Both the position numbers and the translations under genes were made by a program. 64,000 nucleotides of DNA from Phytophthora sp. 'mugwort' (lineage: Eukaryota > Oomycota > Peronosporomycetes > Peronosporales > Peronosporaceae). The notes under the pieces are model-generated. The model had not been told where the DNA came from. It saw nothing but the letters and a program-made list of their open reading frames with translations, and ran no database searches. Shown here piece by piece: positions 1 to 10,226 of this stretch. The DNA is taken from positions 434,001-498,000 of the forward strand of contig JAUCEF010000004.1 in NCBI GenBank assembly GCA_033558025.1, in the 5' to 3' direction. Numbering within the stretch: the stretch's first letter is position 1; every line of letters begins with the position of its first letter.

Positions 1-770
1 CAAGCCGCCTCAGGCTTCACATCACATTACGTGTACCGATTTTACGAAGCACTCGACTCTACTAACGCCGCGCTGAGATCGCGGCTGTTCTGGAAACTGG
101 CATCCATTGGGGCCAACAGCTACGCACCGCGTGGGAGACTGATAACTTTGCTCAGCTTGGACAGCGTAGCTTCGGCGAAGCCGGCGTCCTTGCAGCGGCT
201 GTCACACAAATGTTGTCGGCCATCGCTGTAAATGCAGCGCACGCTGCACAAACTCGTCGAAATGCAGGAGTCGACCGCACCAACACTTGCCAACGCTGTA
301 CCTTGCAGCGGTGCATCTATTGTTGCCAGCGCCGGATCACGCAACGATGCCGTCGTCGAGGCGCACTCGCTGGCCGACTGCTTCTACAACTGGTACACGT
401 TGGAGCTGTGGCACACAGCAACCCAAAAGAAGCAACAATTCATCTGAGCTGATCTCAGGGCTGCATTAATATCATGACAGTATCAGCAGGCCAAGACGTG
501 GACGTACCGGCGGCACCACTGAATCGGGATGGCACGGCGTACCAAATTTGGAAGCAAGCGCTGTGGACCATGGCCGAGAGCTTGGACAAGAAGACAAATG
601 CAGTGCTTGGTAATTTGGACGGGGAGGGGCGTTCAAAAACAGCAGGTTCGCTCCGAAAGCGCTGGAGTAAGCTGCCTACGCATCGCCCGGCGTACGATGC
701 ACTCTGTTCAGCCTTCATCACATGCAAAGCAACGGAGCATAGCCGACCGGTGCACACCCGATAGCCACAA
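1..770 (+). pseudogene. Decayed element-like ORF, truncated by window edge
   Basis: Frame 1 is open from the window edge to a TAA at 229-231, continues in the same frame from an ATG at 232 to 447, and a further open piece in another frame runs 474-764. The pieces contain aromatic patterns such as HYVYRFYEAL, ALRSRLFWKLASIG and LADCFYNWYTLELW, and the last contains AGSLRKRWSKLP. These look like one protein broken by stops and frameshifts. I do not recognise the family; the style resembles proteins encoded by repeated elements in oomycetes, which is inference. A 251-codon open frame on the opposite strand (455-1210) has Cys-rich, biased composition and is more likely a shadow. Confidence 0.3.
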
Positions 771-1324
771 TGGAAGCAGAAAGACTTAGAGTCGTAGATT
801 GCACAACATGACTTGCATAGACTGTTTACATGCCTATCAACACACATATGCAAACGGGTTCGAACTGCGTGCTCATAGCTCATGTATACAGTGAACAACT
901 CCGTTACAAAACAAAGGACACAGACAGCAAACACATGTGTAAGTGGAGACCGGTAGAAGGCTACCAGACGCACGCAGGAGATGCATACAAAGTGTACATA
1001 CCACAGCGCCAGCTCTATCATCGCTGATCTCACTTGATGGCTTCTCTCAGCTGACAAAACGGGCAGCATCTCGCCTGCCCTGCCGGGTGTTGGTAGCAGC
1101 ATGCGAGACTCGTCGTGGAGGTGGCCGGTCCGTCGTCTTGAGGGGCTGAGGTCGTCCGCAGATCGGGGCGCACGACGGCACGCATGCCGCGCGGTTGTGT
1201 TCAGGAGCACGAACGGTGAGTGAGACGAAAGCGGCCCCTCCCAACAAAAACCTTGTGAGGTTTTTCCTGTCTGCCTTCGGAACCGATAATAGCTGTGTTG
1301 GGAGGCCAGGTTGGGAACCCGTCG
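771..1324. other. Intergenic, no gene seen
   Basis: Only short overlapping frames on both strands without recognisable motifs. I see no RNA gene or clear repeat here. Confidence 0.4.
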
Positions 1325-1528
1325 ATTACTCTGAGCTCGTTTGAGGAGTTTTTTTTTTTCGGCGTCTCTCGTTTTACTTGCTAATATTCGAACAACTCAC
1401 GGTCTTTGCCTTGATTGCGTTTCTTAAAGCTCAGCGCGGGTTGGGACGAGTCGCTAAACAGAGGACCTGGGACCTGCGATCGACCGTGGTATCCCGGGTG
1501 GGTATGACATTAAAGACATTCACAGATA

Positions 1529-1665
1529 TGGTTTTGCTTCGCACTTGGTTTCTAGTATGAGCGTTTGAGAACGCTATTGGTTTTGCTTCGCACTTGGTTT
1601 CTAGTATGAGCGTTCTCAAACGTTCTCAAACGCTCATACTAGAAACCAAGTGCGAAGCAAAACCA
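1529..1665. repeat. Perfect 45-bp inverted repeat plus a third direct copy
   Basis: Bases 1529-1573 are the exact reverse complement of 1621-1665 (45 of 45). Between them, 1578-1611 repeats the first 34 bases of the left arm in direct orientation. Transcribed, this would fold into a long perfect hairpin. Copy B of the surrounding repeat has only one arm, so the duplication and inversion happened after the copies separated or was lost in B. Confidence 0.9.
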
Positions 1666-1801
1666 AAAAGTCATTACCCCCCCATCTGGGATAAGAAGTA
1701 TATATAGGGTTAGCAAGGCTGTACGCTGAAGGATTTGCCATTGTTCGTGGGGTAAGGTGGGGTAAGGTCGTAAGGATGGTGATTATAAGGACAGATGTAT
1801 G

Positions 1802-1819
1802 AATATATATATATATATA
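1802..1819. repeat. AT dinucleotide microsatellite
   Basis: A run of about eight AT units inside repeat copy A. Confidence 0.8.
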
Positions 1820-2894
1820 ACGTCTAATATTGTACTGTAAAACCTGTGATACTGCCCCGTGGGGAACTACGTTTGCCTACGTGAAGCACTATTATCGACG
1901 GGGCACTATTTAAAAGGATGTGGCGTTGAATCTTGACCCCTTCGCGAAGACGAACGATTTCGCGTTTACGTCCTCGGCCTCACGGAATTCGATTCTCGTG
2001 TTGCGATTGTGATAAAAGAACAGAGCAGTCTCATTCATGTTGTAAATGTTTGGTACTAAATGTTGTACTGTATGCCTTGATCACATGCTGCACGTACTCG
2101 ATGTCTTCCTGTCGAGCTTATGCTTCATCGTAACCGGACGCTCGAAGCCTCCAGTTCTTGGACTACAGACAGCTTATTTTCCACCATAAACTTGGAAATT
2201 GACAATGAAGGTGAAAAGCTACTCCCTGAGCTCGACCGGCGTCGTCACTTGATGTTGACACGGTAGCAACTCGCCAATGGCAATTAATTTATGCTGGCTA
2301 TTCTGATAATTCTGATAATTAAAATTAGACTAAAGGAGTGGGCATTACATTTATCGCATGGCGGGTGGGGCACTATTAAAGGGACTGGGCACTTTACAGT
2401 AGATTGAGAAGTTCCGTCCCTGGCAACTCTGGTTAATGAATCGTGAGAGCATGGCTCTTCGGGTTCATCACACTCGCATTCTGGTATTTTAGGAGACCTG
2501 TGCCGCTAGGCGCCTAGATGCTCTTCATATGGGCGGGGGGAGGATTCTTAATGCGCTCTGCACATTATGGACAGCCCCTTTCCAACAACGTTTGGTGGGC
2601 ATCTAGTTATAGAAAATGCTTTGTCGAAGAGCCCCAATTCAAAGGACGTTGAGTCTTTATAAAAAGAGTATACGATATTAAAGCTTATCAGTTGTGCGGT
2701 GCGAGCTGACGTATGATGCTGAGTCCTGGTAACTCACTTGTTTTATGTATGTGACAGCTGCAGCACGCCACGTCGTTACTCCTCACGGGCTCGCCCCGAA
2801 AAGCAAACGGGGGGCACACTCGGCAATTGCCTGAAACCCCTGCCAAGCCAGACTAGTTCAGTAGCCAGTGCTTAATAGTCAACAGGTTACGACT

Positions 2895-4334
2895 ATGCTG
2901 CGCACGCACGGACCATCGGAGCATGACACGTCCGTCGCCACAAAGCAGATCGACGACATGGCCGTGAATGTGCAGGCGGCGTCCGAGGACCAGCAGCCGC
3001 TGCTGGCCCAGGACGAACAGGATAAAGACAACGAGAAGAAGCCAGTGAAGGCCAAGAAGGCGGCGGTGGCGGCGGCCCCAGCTACCAAGGTGTTGTTCCT
3101 GGACGGCGTGCGCGGCCTCGCCGCCATGTTGGTCGTCACGCAGCACTCGCACGAGTACATGCAGGACCTGAACTTGGGCGCCGTCGCGGTGGACGCATTC
3201 TTCGTGCTGTCATCGTTTCTGCTTACGTGGCTGTTCATGAAGAAGAGTATCCGGATGCTCAACCAGGGCGCGGGGCTGCGTAAGTGGGCTTTTGCCCTTA
3301 CCGACTACTTCTCCAAGCGCTTCTGCCGCGTGTACCCGCTGTTCGCACTCACGTGTGTGGTGCTGTGGTTCATCGACGATGAAGACAAGAAGCGCTACTT
3401 CCTCGTCAAGGAGCCGAAGAGCTACGATCTCTACAAGACTCTCACCTTCGAGTTTGACTACCGCTACTTTGTTTTCTGGACGCTACCTCTTGAGATCTCG
3501 TACTATTTCTTCATCCCGGTGTTTGTGTTGGGCACGCTTATGCTACGCAAATTCTGGTGGGTACCTATCATCCCGGCGTACTACTGGATCATTACCCAAG
3601 GCTGGAGCGAATACCGTACAAGCCACACAGTGTTGCGTCCACACATCCCGACGTTCTTGGCCGGATCCATGGCTGCTGTGCTCTTCGTCAAGCTCGACAC
3701 GTGGATCAAGGCGAGCGGCTTCCAGTTCCGCCTCATCCATAAGCTCATCCTCCGAACGATTGAGTTCATTACGCTTGCTGTTTTCCTCAGTATTGCCTTC
3801 CGCGGTTTATTCTTCATCTGGGTTCACGAGAACACAGCACCGAAGACGCCCGGTTTCCCATTCATTAGCGTGCTTGTGACTACGGTGTTTGTCTGCGAGA
3901 TGCTCCTGCCGTCGTCATTGTCGTCCATTTTTGAGTGGAGTTTCCTGCGCTATTGGGGAAAGATCAGCTTTTCTGTCTATCTGCTGCACAGCTTTGTCTT
4001 ATACAACAAGACTGTCAGCTCCCAGTCGAACTACTACTGCAGGTTGTTCTCTCGCTTCGGGCTGCTCTGTCTGTTGGCGACAGCATCGTACCACTTGGTC
4101 GAGTATCCTTCACAGCTACTGGCTCAGCGTATAACCAAAGCTTTGAACGAACAGGAGTCGAAGGGATCAGGTGGTTTGACAGTTTTCTGGGGCGAGTGGG
4201 CGAAACCATCGAAGATGCTAGTTCAGCGGTTGACATCAGTACAGGAAGTGAAAGCCTCGGGCAAATGGATGCAGCTGCTTGGCCTGAAGAACACGGCATC
4301 AGTCAAAGAGCAACCGCATGAATCAGCGGTCTAG
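2895..4334 (+). CDS. Acyltransferase-3 family membrane protein
   Basis: A 479-residue protein read from the ATG at 2895; the frame is open nine codons upstream, but only from a GTG at 2868. After a charged, disordered N-terminus of about 60 residues comes DGVRGLAAMLVVTQHSHEY, the signature of the acyltransferase-3 family (OafA/NRF-6 type), including the Asp and the candidate catalytic His. It is followed by FFVLSSFLLTWLFM, an Arg-rich KRFCRVYP segment and about ten hydrophobic stretches, which fits a polytopic membrane enzyme that transfers acyl groups from acyl-CoA to a carbohydrate or lipid. The substrate cannot be told from sequence. The gene is intronless, GC-rich and apparently intact. 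The short frame just after the stop (4337-4528) is taken as 3' untranslated sequence. Confidence 0.88.
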   Translation: MLRTHGPSEHDTSVATKQIDDMAVNVQAASEDQQPLLAQDEQDKDNEKKPVKAKKAAVAAAPATKVLFLDGVRGLAAMLVVTQHSHEYMQDLNLGAVAVDAFFVLSSFLLTWLFMKKSIRMLNQGAGLRKWAFALTDYFSKRFCRVYPLFALTCVVLWFIDDEDKKRYFLVKEPKSYDLYKTLTFEFDYRYFVFWTLPLEISYYFFIPVFVLGTLMLRKFWWVPIIPAYYWIITQGWSEYRTSHTVLRPHIPTFLAGSMAAVLFVKLDTWIKASGFQFRLIHKLILRTIEFITLAVFLSIAFRGLFFIWVHENTAPKTPGFPFISVLVTTVFVCEMLLPSSLSSIFEWSFLRYWGKISFSVYLLHSFVLYNKTVSSQSNYYCRLFSRFGLLCLLATASYHLVEYPSQLLAQRITKALNEQESKGSGGLTVFWGEWAKPSKMLVQRLTSVQEVKASGKWMQLLGLKNTASVKEQPHESAV

Positions 4335-4726
4335 CTGTGTATATGGCATTGTCGGGTATATTCATCCTGCTGTGTGTTGTGTTTCAACTTGTACACGAAA
4401 AACAATGGATTCAGTACATGTTTTCGCCTTCCCCATCTGACACAACACTGCTGTACAGTACTTGTATGTTTGCTAATGGTGGAAATGCATTTATAGTTTA
4501 CAGACAACACGAACTACCTAAAGCATAGAAATGTAGAGATCTAATCTAGCACGAAGACGGTCTTGAAGGCAGTTGTTCTTGATCATATTCTTCTGTTGGC
4601 ACGCGTGGCCTTTAATTCGTTTTTGGCTTGGCTGTATGTTGATATCGTACCTTAGCACAGCATGCACAGTTTAACTAGACGATGGGTATCAGGAAGCTCA
4701 TGGGGCAATGGGACACGTGGTCAGCG

Positions 4727-5471
4727 ACGAAGAATGCACGTAATGAGGTGCATCTTTCGTACATCCGTCTGTTGAGGCGTGTGATGTTTGAAAAACAGGT
4801 CTTCATCCGTTGTATAAGTCTTGAATTGCATCGCAACCAGCAGCGATCATGCAACAGCGTCTGGACCCAGCTCCGCGCGTCAAGTCTCGAACCTCTCCGT
4901 ATTGATATCATGTCTGAAAGTGCACGTAATGAGGCGCATTTCAGTCATAATACAACATCATTCGGCCTCGATAACTTGACAAACGACGTCCACAGCCCTC
5001 CAAACATCTAATACCAAAGCGTGCACGCTATGGGGTGCTGCTCTGGTATCTCCGCCAAGAGGACTGCAGAAATCGCCTGCGCAGCTGGGTCCATTTGACA
5101 ACTGGAGCCTAGACGCGCACGAAATGCGTGCGCGTCTAGGCGAGTAGCCGTTGGCACCGTCCGTCGAGTACGTCGGTTCCTCACGCATTTGCCACCAATT
5201 GCTCCTGCGCACGTAATGAGGTGCAGCATTCGCAGAGTGTATCTTGCTGGGTTTAGATCGCGCTGGCTTGACGTGTTATTCATTAGCAAACTTGTGATGA
5301 GAAGAGACTCATGCGATGAGAAAACCTTGGACTTGAGCTTGCTTGGTTGCGAAAGGAGATCACGCCAGAGCGTGCATGAAATGAGATGCGGCTCTAGCGT
5401 GAAGATAGACACCTTTGGCTCGAAGGACGACTAGCTTGTATCACCGCAAGCATCGCACGTAATGAGGTGCG
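4727..5471. repeat. Array of seven small hairpins sharing an 8-nt loop, about 95 bp apart
   Basis: Between two convergent genes lie imperfect hairpins whose loops resemble GTAATGAG and whose inner stem is usually GCAC/GTGC. They are 4727-4739 with 4748-4760; 4914-4925 with 4934-4944 (loop GTAATGAG); 5012-5026 with 5035-5048 (loop GCTATGGG); 5107-5120 with 5128-5141 (perfect 14-bp stem, loop GAAATGC); about 5207-5224 (weak stem, loop GTAATGAG); 5361-5377 with 5386-5401 (loop GAAATGAG, inner pairs changed to GCAT/ATGC); and 5454-5458 with 5467-5471 (loop GTAATGAG). Outer stem sequences differ between copies while pairing is kept. Spacings are near 95 bp or its double, and an unrelated-looped hairpin near 4826-4856 sits in one gap. 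CTTGA words also recur between copies. The function is unknown. Confidence 0.7.
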
Positions 5472-5823
5472 CGCAAGCACAGAAATCTTGACCTTGAATT
5501 GCAGCAGCAAGTAGACACACGCAGAGAGAGGATCTTGAATCTTGAACTGTTGTGGCGAAAATCGTGCTCTCACCATTTACCACTCCACCTCAGTTGTGAG
5601 CAAAAGAGAGTTGACTGGCACATTGGTGAGATGCTAAATAAGCTAATTTGAAGCCTTGCTTGAAACACGCGAGGCACAGGAAGCACACGAAAAATGAAAC
5701 GAAACTGGATTTGAGCGGCGAGACTGGATGCATCGAGCTGCGATCTTGGCAGCATAGCAACAGAAACAACAACAAACATCAGAGACACATTCTATCTGAC
5801 TCCAATGACAAGCTCACCAGTAC

Positions 5824-6675
5824 CTAAAAGAAGCGAATCGTGACGGAAGTCGTGAGTCCAGCTACAAACCGTTCGCGCTGCTGGTACTCGTACGAGCGAG
5901 TATGCTCGTTCACGTAGAGATGGGTGATATCCTGCAGTGGGATCCGTTTGGGTGTCGCACTCTTCGCCACCTTGACATCCTTCTTCTGCTGCTGCTTCGT
6001 ATCGACCGTTACCTTGGTGTGCCTTTTGCTGGTTTTCCTCTTCTTGACCTTATTGGCCGCTTTCTTGGCAGAAATCTTGGGTTCCTGAGGCTTTTTCACG
6101 GGCGTCACAATGTCTGTCTTCATCATCTCCTGTTCCTGTTTTACTGCACTTTCCTTTTCAGTTGTTGGAGTCTGTACCTTCACCTGCTCCATCACCTTCT
6201 CCTTCTTCGCTTCCTGTTGTTGTTCCTCCACCTTTTTAGATGCAGCTTTCTCTTCCTTAACTGCGGTCTCCATCATCTGCAGTCTCTTTCTGTCTCCTCT
6301 GTCTTCATTGCCATCATCGGCAGCTTCTCGTCGTCGCTTCAGGCTGGGGCTGCTAACTGTGGGTTCCTCTGTTTTAGCTGCGATCTCCGTTGTTGTCTGC
6401 TTCTTGGCGCGTCCTCGCTCTTCATTGCCGTCGTCGAAGGCTTCGCGTCGGCGTTTGAGGCTGCCAGCGGAGACGATACCACCCTGCATTATGGTATTGG
6501 AGCTGCTACCGGTGCTATTGCGCCTTGGGGGACGTCGAGGCGTGCGAGACGCAGTGGAGACCGTCGAAGATACGGGCCGCGCGCGCCTGCGGATGACATA
6601 GCCATAGTTCTCCTTATTGGCTTCGTCGAAGTATTCGTACTCGCGGTAGATGAGCGGCAGCAGGTGGTCTAACAT
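5824..6675 (-). CDS. Lys/Glu-rich nuclear-type protein, unknown function
   Basis: A 283-residue protein starting at the ATG complementary to 6673-6675. It is strongly charged, with many KK/KRK clusters that would serve as nuclear localisation signals, and low complexity from about residue 85 to 240. A motif of about 17 residues, SLKRRREA followed by DDGNE and RG, occurs twice (about 72-88 and 111-127), so part of the protein arose by internal duplication. The C-terminus is less biased and ends in ERFVAGLTTSVTIRFF. I recognise no enzyme or known domain. The uninterrupted frame and clean ATG support a real gene; a chromatin- or spindle-associated role would be speculation. It converges on the acyltransferase gene. 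Confidence 0.65.
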   Translation of the reverse strand: MLDHLLPLIYREYEYFDEANKENYGYVIRRRARPVSSTVSTASRTPRRPPRRNSTGSSSNTIMQGGIVSAGSLKRRREAFDDGNEERGRAKKQTTTEIAAKTEEPTVSSPSLKRRREAADDGNEDRGDRKRLQMMETAVKEEKAASKKVEEQQQEAKKEKVMEQVKVQTPTTEKESAVKQEQEMMKTDIVTPVKKPQEPKISAKKAANKVKKRKTSKRHTKVTVDTKQQQKKDVKVAKSATPKRIPLQDITHLYVNEHTRSYEYQQRERFVAGLTTSVTIRFF

Positions 6676-8029
6676 GGCGCTGCCTGACTGCGATTGTTGC
6701 GGGTCACCGTTGCTTTTGACTGTGAGTGCAGAATTGAGCGCGCGCGCACTTGAAATCGAGCAATTCCCGCCAAAAGCAGTTCAAGCCGCAGCAATACCGG
6801 TTATTATACCGGTGCTAAAATTATGTACCATATGTGTAGTACATTATATTTTCAAGTGTATAGGGAGTAGTCAAGTACTGAAGGTGTATGCCATACAAAA
6901 GGCAAATCAATTCTGGCGGGGCCTCAATTGTATTGAATTTAAACGGTAAATTGAACGTAAAAGGTACGAATATAGTTCAGCTGTCGCCAATACTATTGTC
7001 ATCTCCTCCATGCATCGCAAAATAAAGCGGTTCTTTTGCGCACTAGCAGTTTTTGTTCACTTGCAGGTTTTTCGCAGCTGCCATGTATGGCGCCTCTAGC
7101 GGCAATTGGCGCAGCTACAACTCGACAGCATTGACAGCAAGCAGGTTTGATTGCTTCGTTCGATTGTGACGGCGCTACCAGCGTCGCTGAGTTTCATCAA
7201 TGGGTAGATACGACGAGCGACGGAAGAAGCACAGGCCAGAGCTCAGATCTGTGGATGAATCCTATCGTTAAACATGCTTGTCCGACATATGCGAGTGTAC
7301 TACATGTACAAAACTGTGCTGCCAATTGTCGAGGCTCAGCAGATGATCAATCATCGGTATCTGCCGGTTCAAGGTTGGAGCGAGCTGGGCGATGAGCGCT
7401 GAACTTCTGAAAATTAAGCCTACGTGTCTGTATCAACGCTTTAAATTATTGACTGTAGTTAATGCAGCTAGGAACTTCGTTCCGTCGGCGGTTGCGCTGG
7501 TCTGCAAGGACAACCGGAATGTGGCAACGGACGTCACAGCGCAGAGTTACCGGCGGCTGGAAACAGATCCTTCCGAAACTCCCTCCTTACCTTATGCAGC
7601 CCATGCTCAATTTCCTGCATGGCGGGCGCTTCTTGCTTGAAGATCGGCTAGCTGACTAGCCGGCTGCCACTTCTCTGGTTGGTTATCTTCCCTCGCTCCG
7701 GAGCGAAGACGCACGCGAAAGCCATACAAACATCATGCCATGCTATGGTACCTCATATTAGCCTGCCATCGAGCCAATTATAACGTTATTAGGGGCAATA
7801 ATAAGTTCCCTACCTCTCCTCCGCGCGCCATACGTTTCGCTTCCTCGTCCATCTATGGCGTTGCTCTGGCCACCCCACACTTGCTTCCGCTCGCAACGGG
7901 AGCTGCCATCCCTCTATATACAAAAACGACCGGGCATGTCTGTTCTCCGTCGGCCCGTCGACGCGTTCGTTCGCCCGCTCTGATGTGTGCGTGTCGTGAT
8001 CTCTCACATCTCGCTTCGGCTGCTCCGTC
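6676..8029. other. Intergenic, 1.35 kb, no gene seen
   Basis: It holds the upstream region of the minus-strand Lys-rich gene and the downstream region of the next minus-strand gene. Short frames near 7147-7660 lack motifs and are taken as chance. Confidence 0.4.
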
Positions 8030-8602
8030 TTAAATCCACTCCGACCGCATGTCGAAGATCGATGACCGGCGAGGGTTCATCTCCGATGGTCGCTCAGCTG
8101 CTGGAGATGGCTTCTCCTTCGTCTCCGTCTCGTGTTCCGGCTCGCCATCCTCCGGCACGGACTCTGGGATCCTGCACGAAGAGGTTCCGCTGGATGACGC
8201 CCTGCTGGACGGCACCCTCTTGCTCACGACCGGTGACTTGGCGCTCACGAGCGATTCGGGCTTCTCGCCCGTCTGGCCGATGTACCCTGGAGTAAGACTC
8301 TGCATCGCCTGCACGGCAGCCTTGATCGCTGGGTCCGACGGTTCACGGTGCTCATTCTTGCCCAGATGCGTTGAGAAGACCGGAATGTCCTCGCGTGGAC
8401 GCTGGCGTAATGCGGCGGCAATGCTGGCAGTTGAAGACAGCACGCGGCCGCTGCGCCTCTGAATCTCCAGCTGCTCGGCGAGTGCCTCCTCGATATCAAT
8501 GTCGGCTCCATACTCCCCGGTCCTGCGCCGCAGCTGCTGTTTCTGCTTGGGTTTAATGCGGCTGAATAACCTGCGGATGCAGCGGAATAGCGCCTTAAAC
8601 AT
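8030..8602 (-). CDS. Small basic protein, unknown function
   Basis: A 190-residue protein starting at the ATG complementary to 8600-8602. The frame stays open 37 codons further upstream, but only from a TTG. The N-terminus MFKALFRCIRRLFSRIK is a short amphipathic, strongly basic and hydrophobic segment that could bind membrane or act as a targeting signal. Residues about 30-100 are mixed helix with IDIEEALAEQLEIQRRSGRVL, and the C-terminal half is Ser/Pro/Glu-rich and probably disordered. No known family is recognised. Moderate confidence because of the length of the frame, its GC content, typical of the genes here, and the clean stop. Confidence 0.55.
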   Translation of the reverse strand: MFKALFRCIRRLFSRIKPKQKQQLRRRTGEYGADIDIEEALAEQLEIQRRSGRVLSSTASIAAALRQRPREDIPVFSTHLGKNEHREPSDPAIKAAVQAMQSLTPGYIGQTGEKPESLVSAKSPVVSKRVPSSRASSSGTSSCRIPESVPEDGEPEHETETKEKPSPAAERPSEMNPRRSSIFDMRSEWI

Positions 8603-10226
8603 GGTGGCCGCCGCTTCAGTCGATGCCAGCGCTTGTTTTTGACTATGAATACGGCAAGAAGAGCGAGTTGTTAGTCCGCGTGTCGCGAAGAGGGCTCTGC
8701 ACGACGTGCTCAAGAGGGTTCACGACGCAATGCGACGTGTCCGTTGTCAGGCAATCGACCAGTCGGGTGTATTTACCGATTAGATGCCTTCTTCCGCCCT
8801 TTGTTCACGAGCAAGAGAAAGAGTGCGTCAGTGCTGGTGTTGCCGCGTTGCAGACGCGTTCGATCGCGAGTTTGGTTCCGACCTGTGCGCTTTCCGGCCT
8901 TTCGCGTTGTTAGACGGAACTCAGGCCGGCAATTGCTGGCTAGGGCTGCCCCCGCTACTTACGCGACGTTCTCGATCCGAGGTTTCTCGCAATTGTCTTC
9001 AAGTTTGTATGCGTACTGCACCGGTTACGCACCCGAACTGGCGCGACCAAAGTGCGATTAACGATAAGTTAAAGCTCAGCGATTTGCCGGCGTCCACCTT
9101 GCCTCCTTGTCCTCTACATCGCCTATACTCTCAGTTATCTCGGTCTCCTCAATGGGTTGGCATCTCTCCATTGAGGCAACGAGCGAAAAAAATGGAGGTT
9201 GGAAGAGTGATGTGTTCATTACGCGACTTCTCCACATTGCGAACGTCATGCGCACTGCATCTGCCCATATTGAGTGGAACCATTGAGCCCCACATCTGCC
9301 AGCAGCCTGATGTTGGCAAGTTACCTCGTGAAAGCAGGCGCGCAATGGCTGCTTTTGGAGTCCGTGTCAGTTGAATCAACTCGGATAAGACCCGCATGCA
9401 ACTGGTTAGTACGGTAGTCAGAGGCGCGCCCTGCATAGCATCCCACTTCTTCTTTTCAACGCGTTCAGACCATCACCTACTTGTACGACCATGGGCTACA
9501 GTCCTGTAAAAACTCGAACCCGTAAACCACGGGGTTGTACGTGTAGTTCGAGTGACTGCTCGGGTGGAGTTTGTGGAGACTTTGGGTCCACCGTGGACCC
9601 AAAGTTTCTCATCAGCGAGAGTTGCACCTGTTAATACCATCGTAGATGGACTTGGTAGGTGTCGGCTCTTGATAAATGGTGCAAGCCTTCGCTTCACTTA
9701 GCAGAACTGTGCATGAACTGTACCCACCGCTTTTCCAATTGTATGCTATTAAGATCATAACTTTTTTGCCCCGCAGATACAAAAAGTCAAATCCGCCGAG
9801 GCGTACCCATCAATAGCAAAGTCACGCAGGCCACAGTGGCATCGTCGAGAGTCGAGGCAGACGGCAGCGGCGTCATCCCCGCCAACCATAATATCCAGCC
9901 TGCTTTGGCGATCGCCGTGAGAAAAGTGGACAGGGCGAGAAAGCTGCTCACTCCAAATGCGTTGACATCTTCCTTTCACGGTCTGACGCCTGATCGGACG
10001 CATTAACACTTGGCAGTGCCTCCACGTGGCGGTGGATGAATACTGGCGTGTACCACGTAAGTACCTGCAGCACTTTATTGCTTGCATGCCCTTAACAAAT
10101 TGTCAAATATAGTTGATTATGCACCTCATTGACCTTCTAAATTCAATCCCTCCTCTTCAACCGCTCTGACTGTCACACTCCCCCTGGTTAATTCCGCACT
10201 CTGAACAACTTACGAAGACGAGCACC
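8603..10226. other. Divergent intergenic region, 1.6 kb, no gene seen
   Basis: It lies between a minus-strand and a plus-strand gene, so it should hold both promoters. Open frames up to 196 codons (8784-9374 plus) have no motifs and Cys/Arg-biased translations, typical of chance frames. The only structure noticed is the palindrome at 9579-9605. Confidence 0.4.
9579..9605. repeat. 27-nt palindrome
   Basis: ACTTTGGGTCCAC at 9579-9591, one central C, and its exact reverse complement at 9593-9605. It could form a cruciform or a transcript hairpin. It has no poly-T tail and no known factor-binding consensus that I recognise. Confidence 0.8.

Larger units (their letters stand above)
1325..2605 (+). 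repeat. Dispersed repeat, copy A
   Basis: Much of this stretch matches 43190-44005 with many small differences. Shared landmarks are GAGCTCGTTTGA near 1330, CCCGGGTGGGTATGAC near 1493, TTGCTTCGCACTTGGTTTC near 1534, CCATCTGGGATAAGAAGTAT near 1683, CCCTGAGCTCGACCGGCGTC near 2223, GAATCGTGAGAGCATGGCTC-like sequence near 2438 and GCACATTATGGACAGCCCC near 2560. No transposase frame is visible in either copy, so this is a non-autonomous or heavily decayed dispersed element. Copy A is longer because it carries an extra hairpin (1529-1665) and an AT microsatellite. Confidence 0.75.

Noticed and set aside
455..1210. 251-codon open frame on the minus strand
   Set aside because: It overlaps element-like coding pieces on the other strand, is Cys/Arg/Ser-biased with no domain pattern, and contains no plausible start context.
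4337..4528. Short hydrophobic ORF right after the acyltransferase stop
   Set aside because: It begins at a GTG, is only 63 codons, lies in a likely 3' untranslated region, and shows no homology pattern.
5902..6672. 256-codon open frame opposite the Lys-rich gene
   Set aside because: It is the complement of a low-complexity gene; its Leu/Phe/Cys-rich translation is a shadow of Lys/Glu codons.
8784..9374. 196-codon frame in the divergent intergenic region
   Set aside because: It has no motifs, biased composition, several competing frames at the same place, and no sign of introns or homologous wording.
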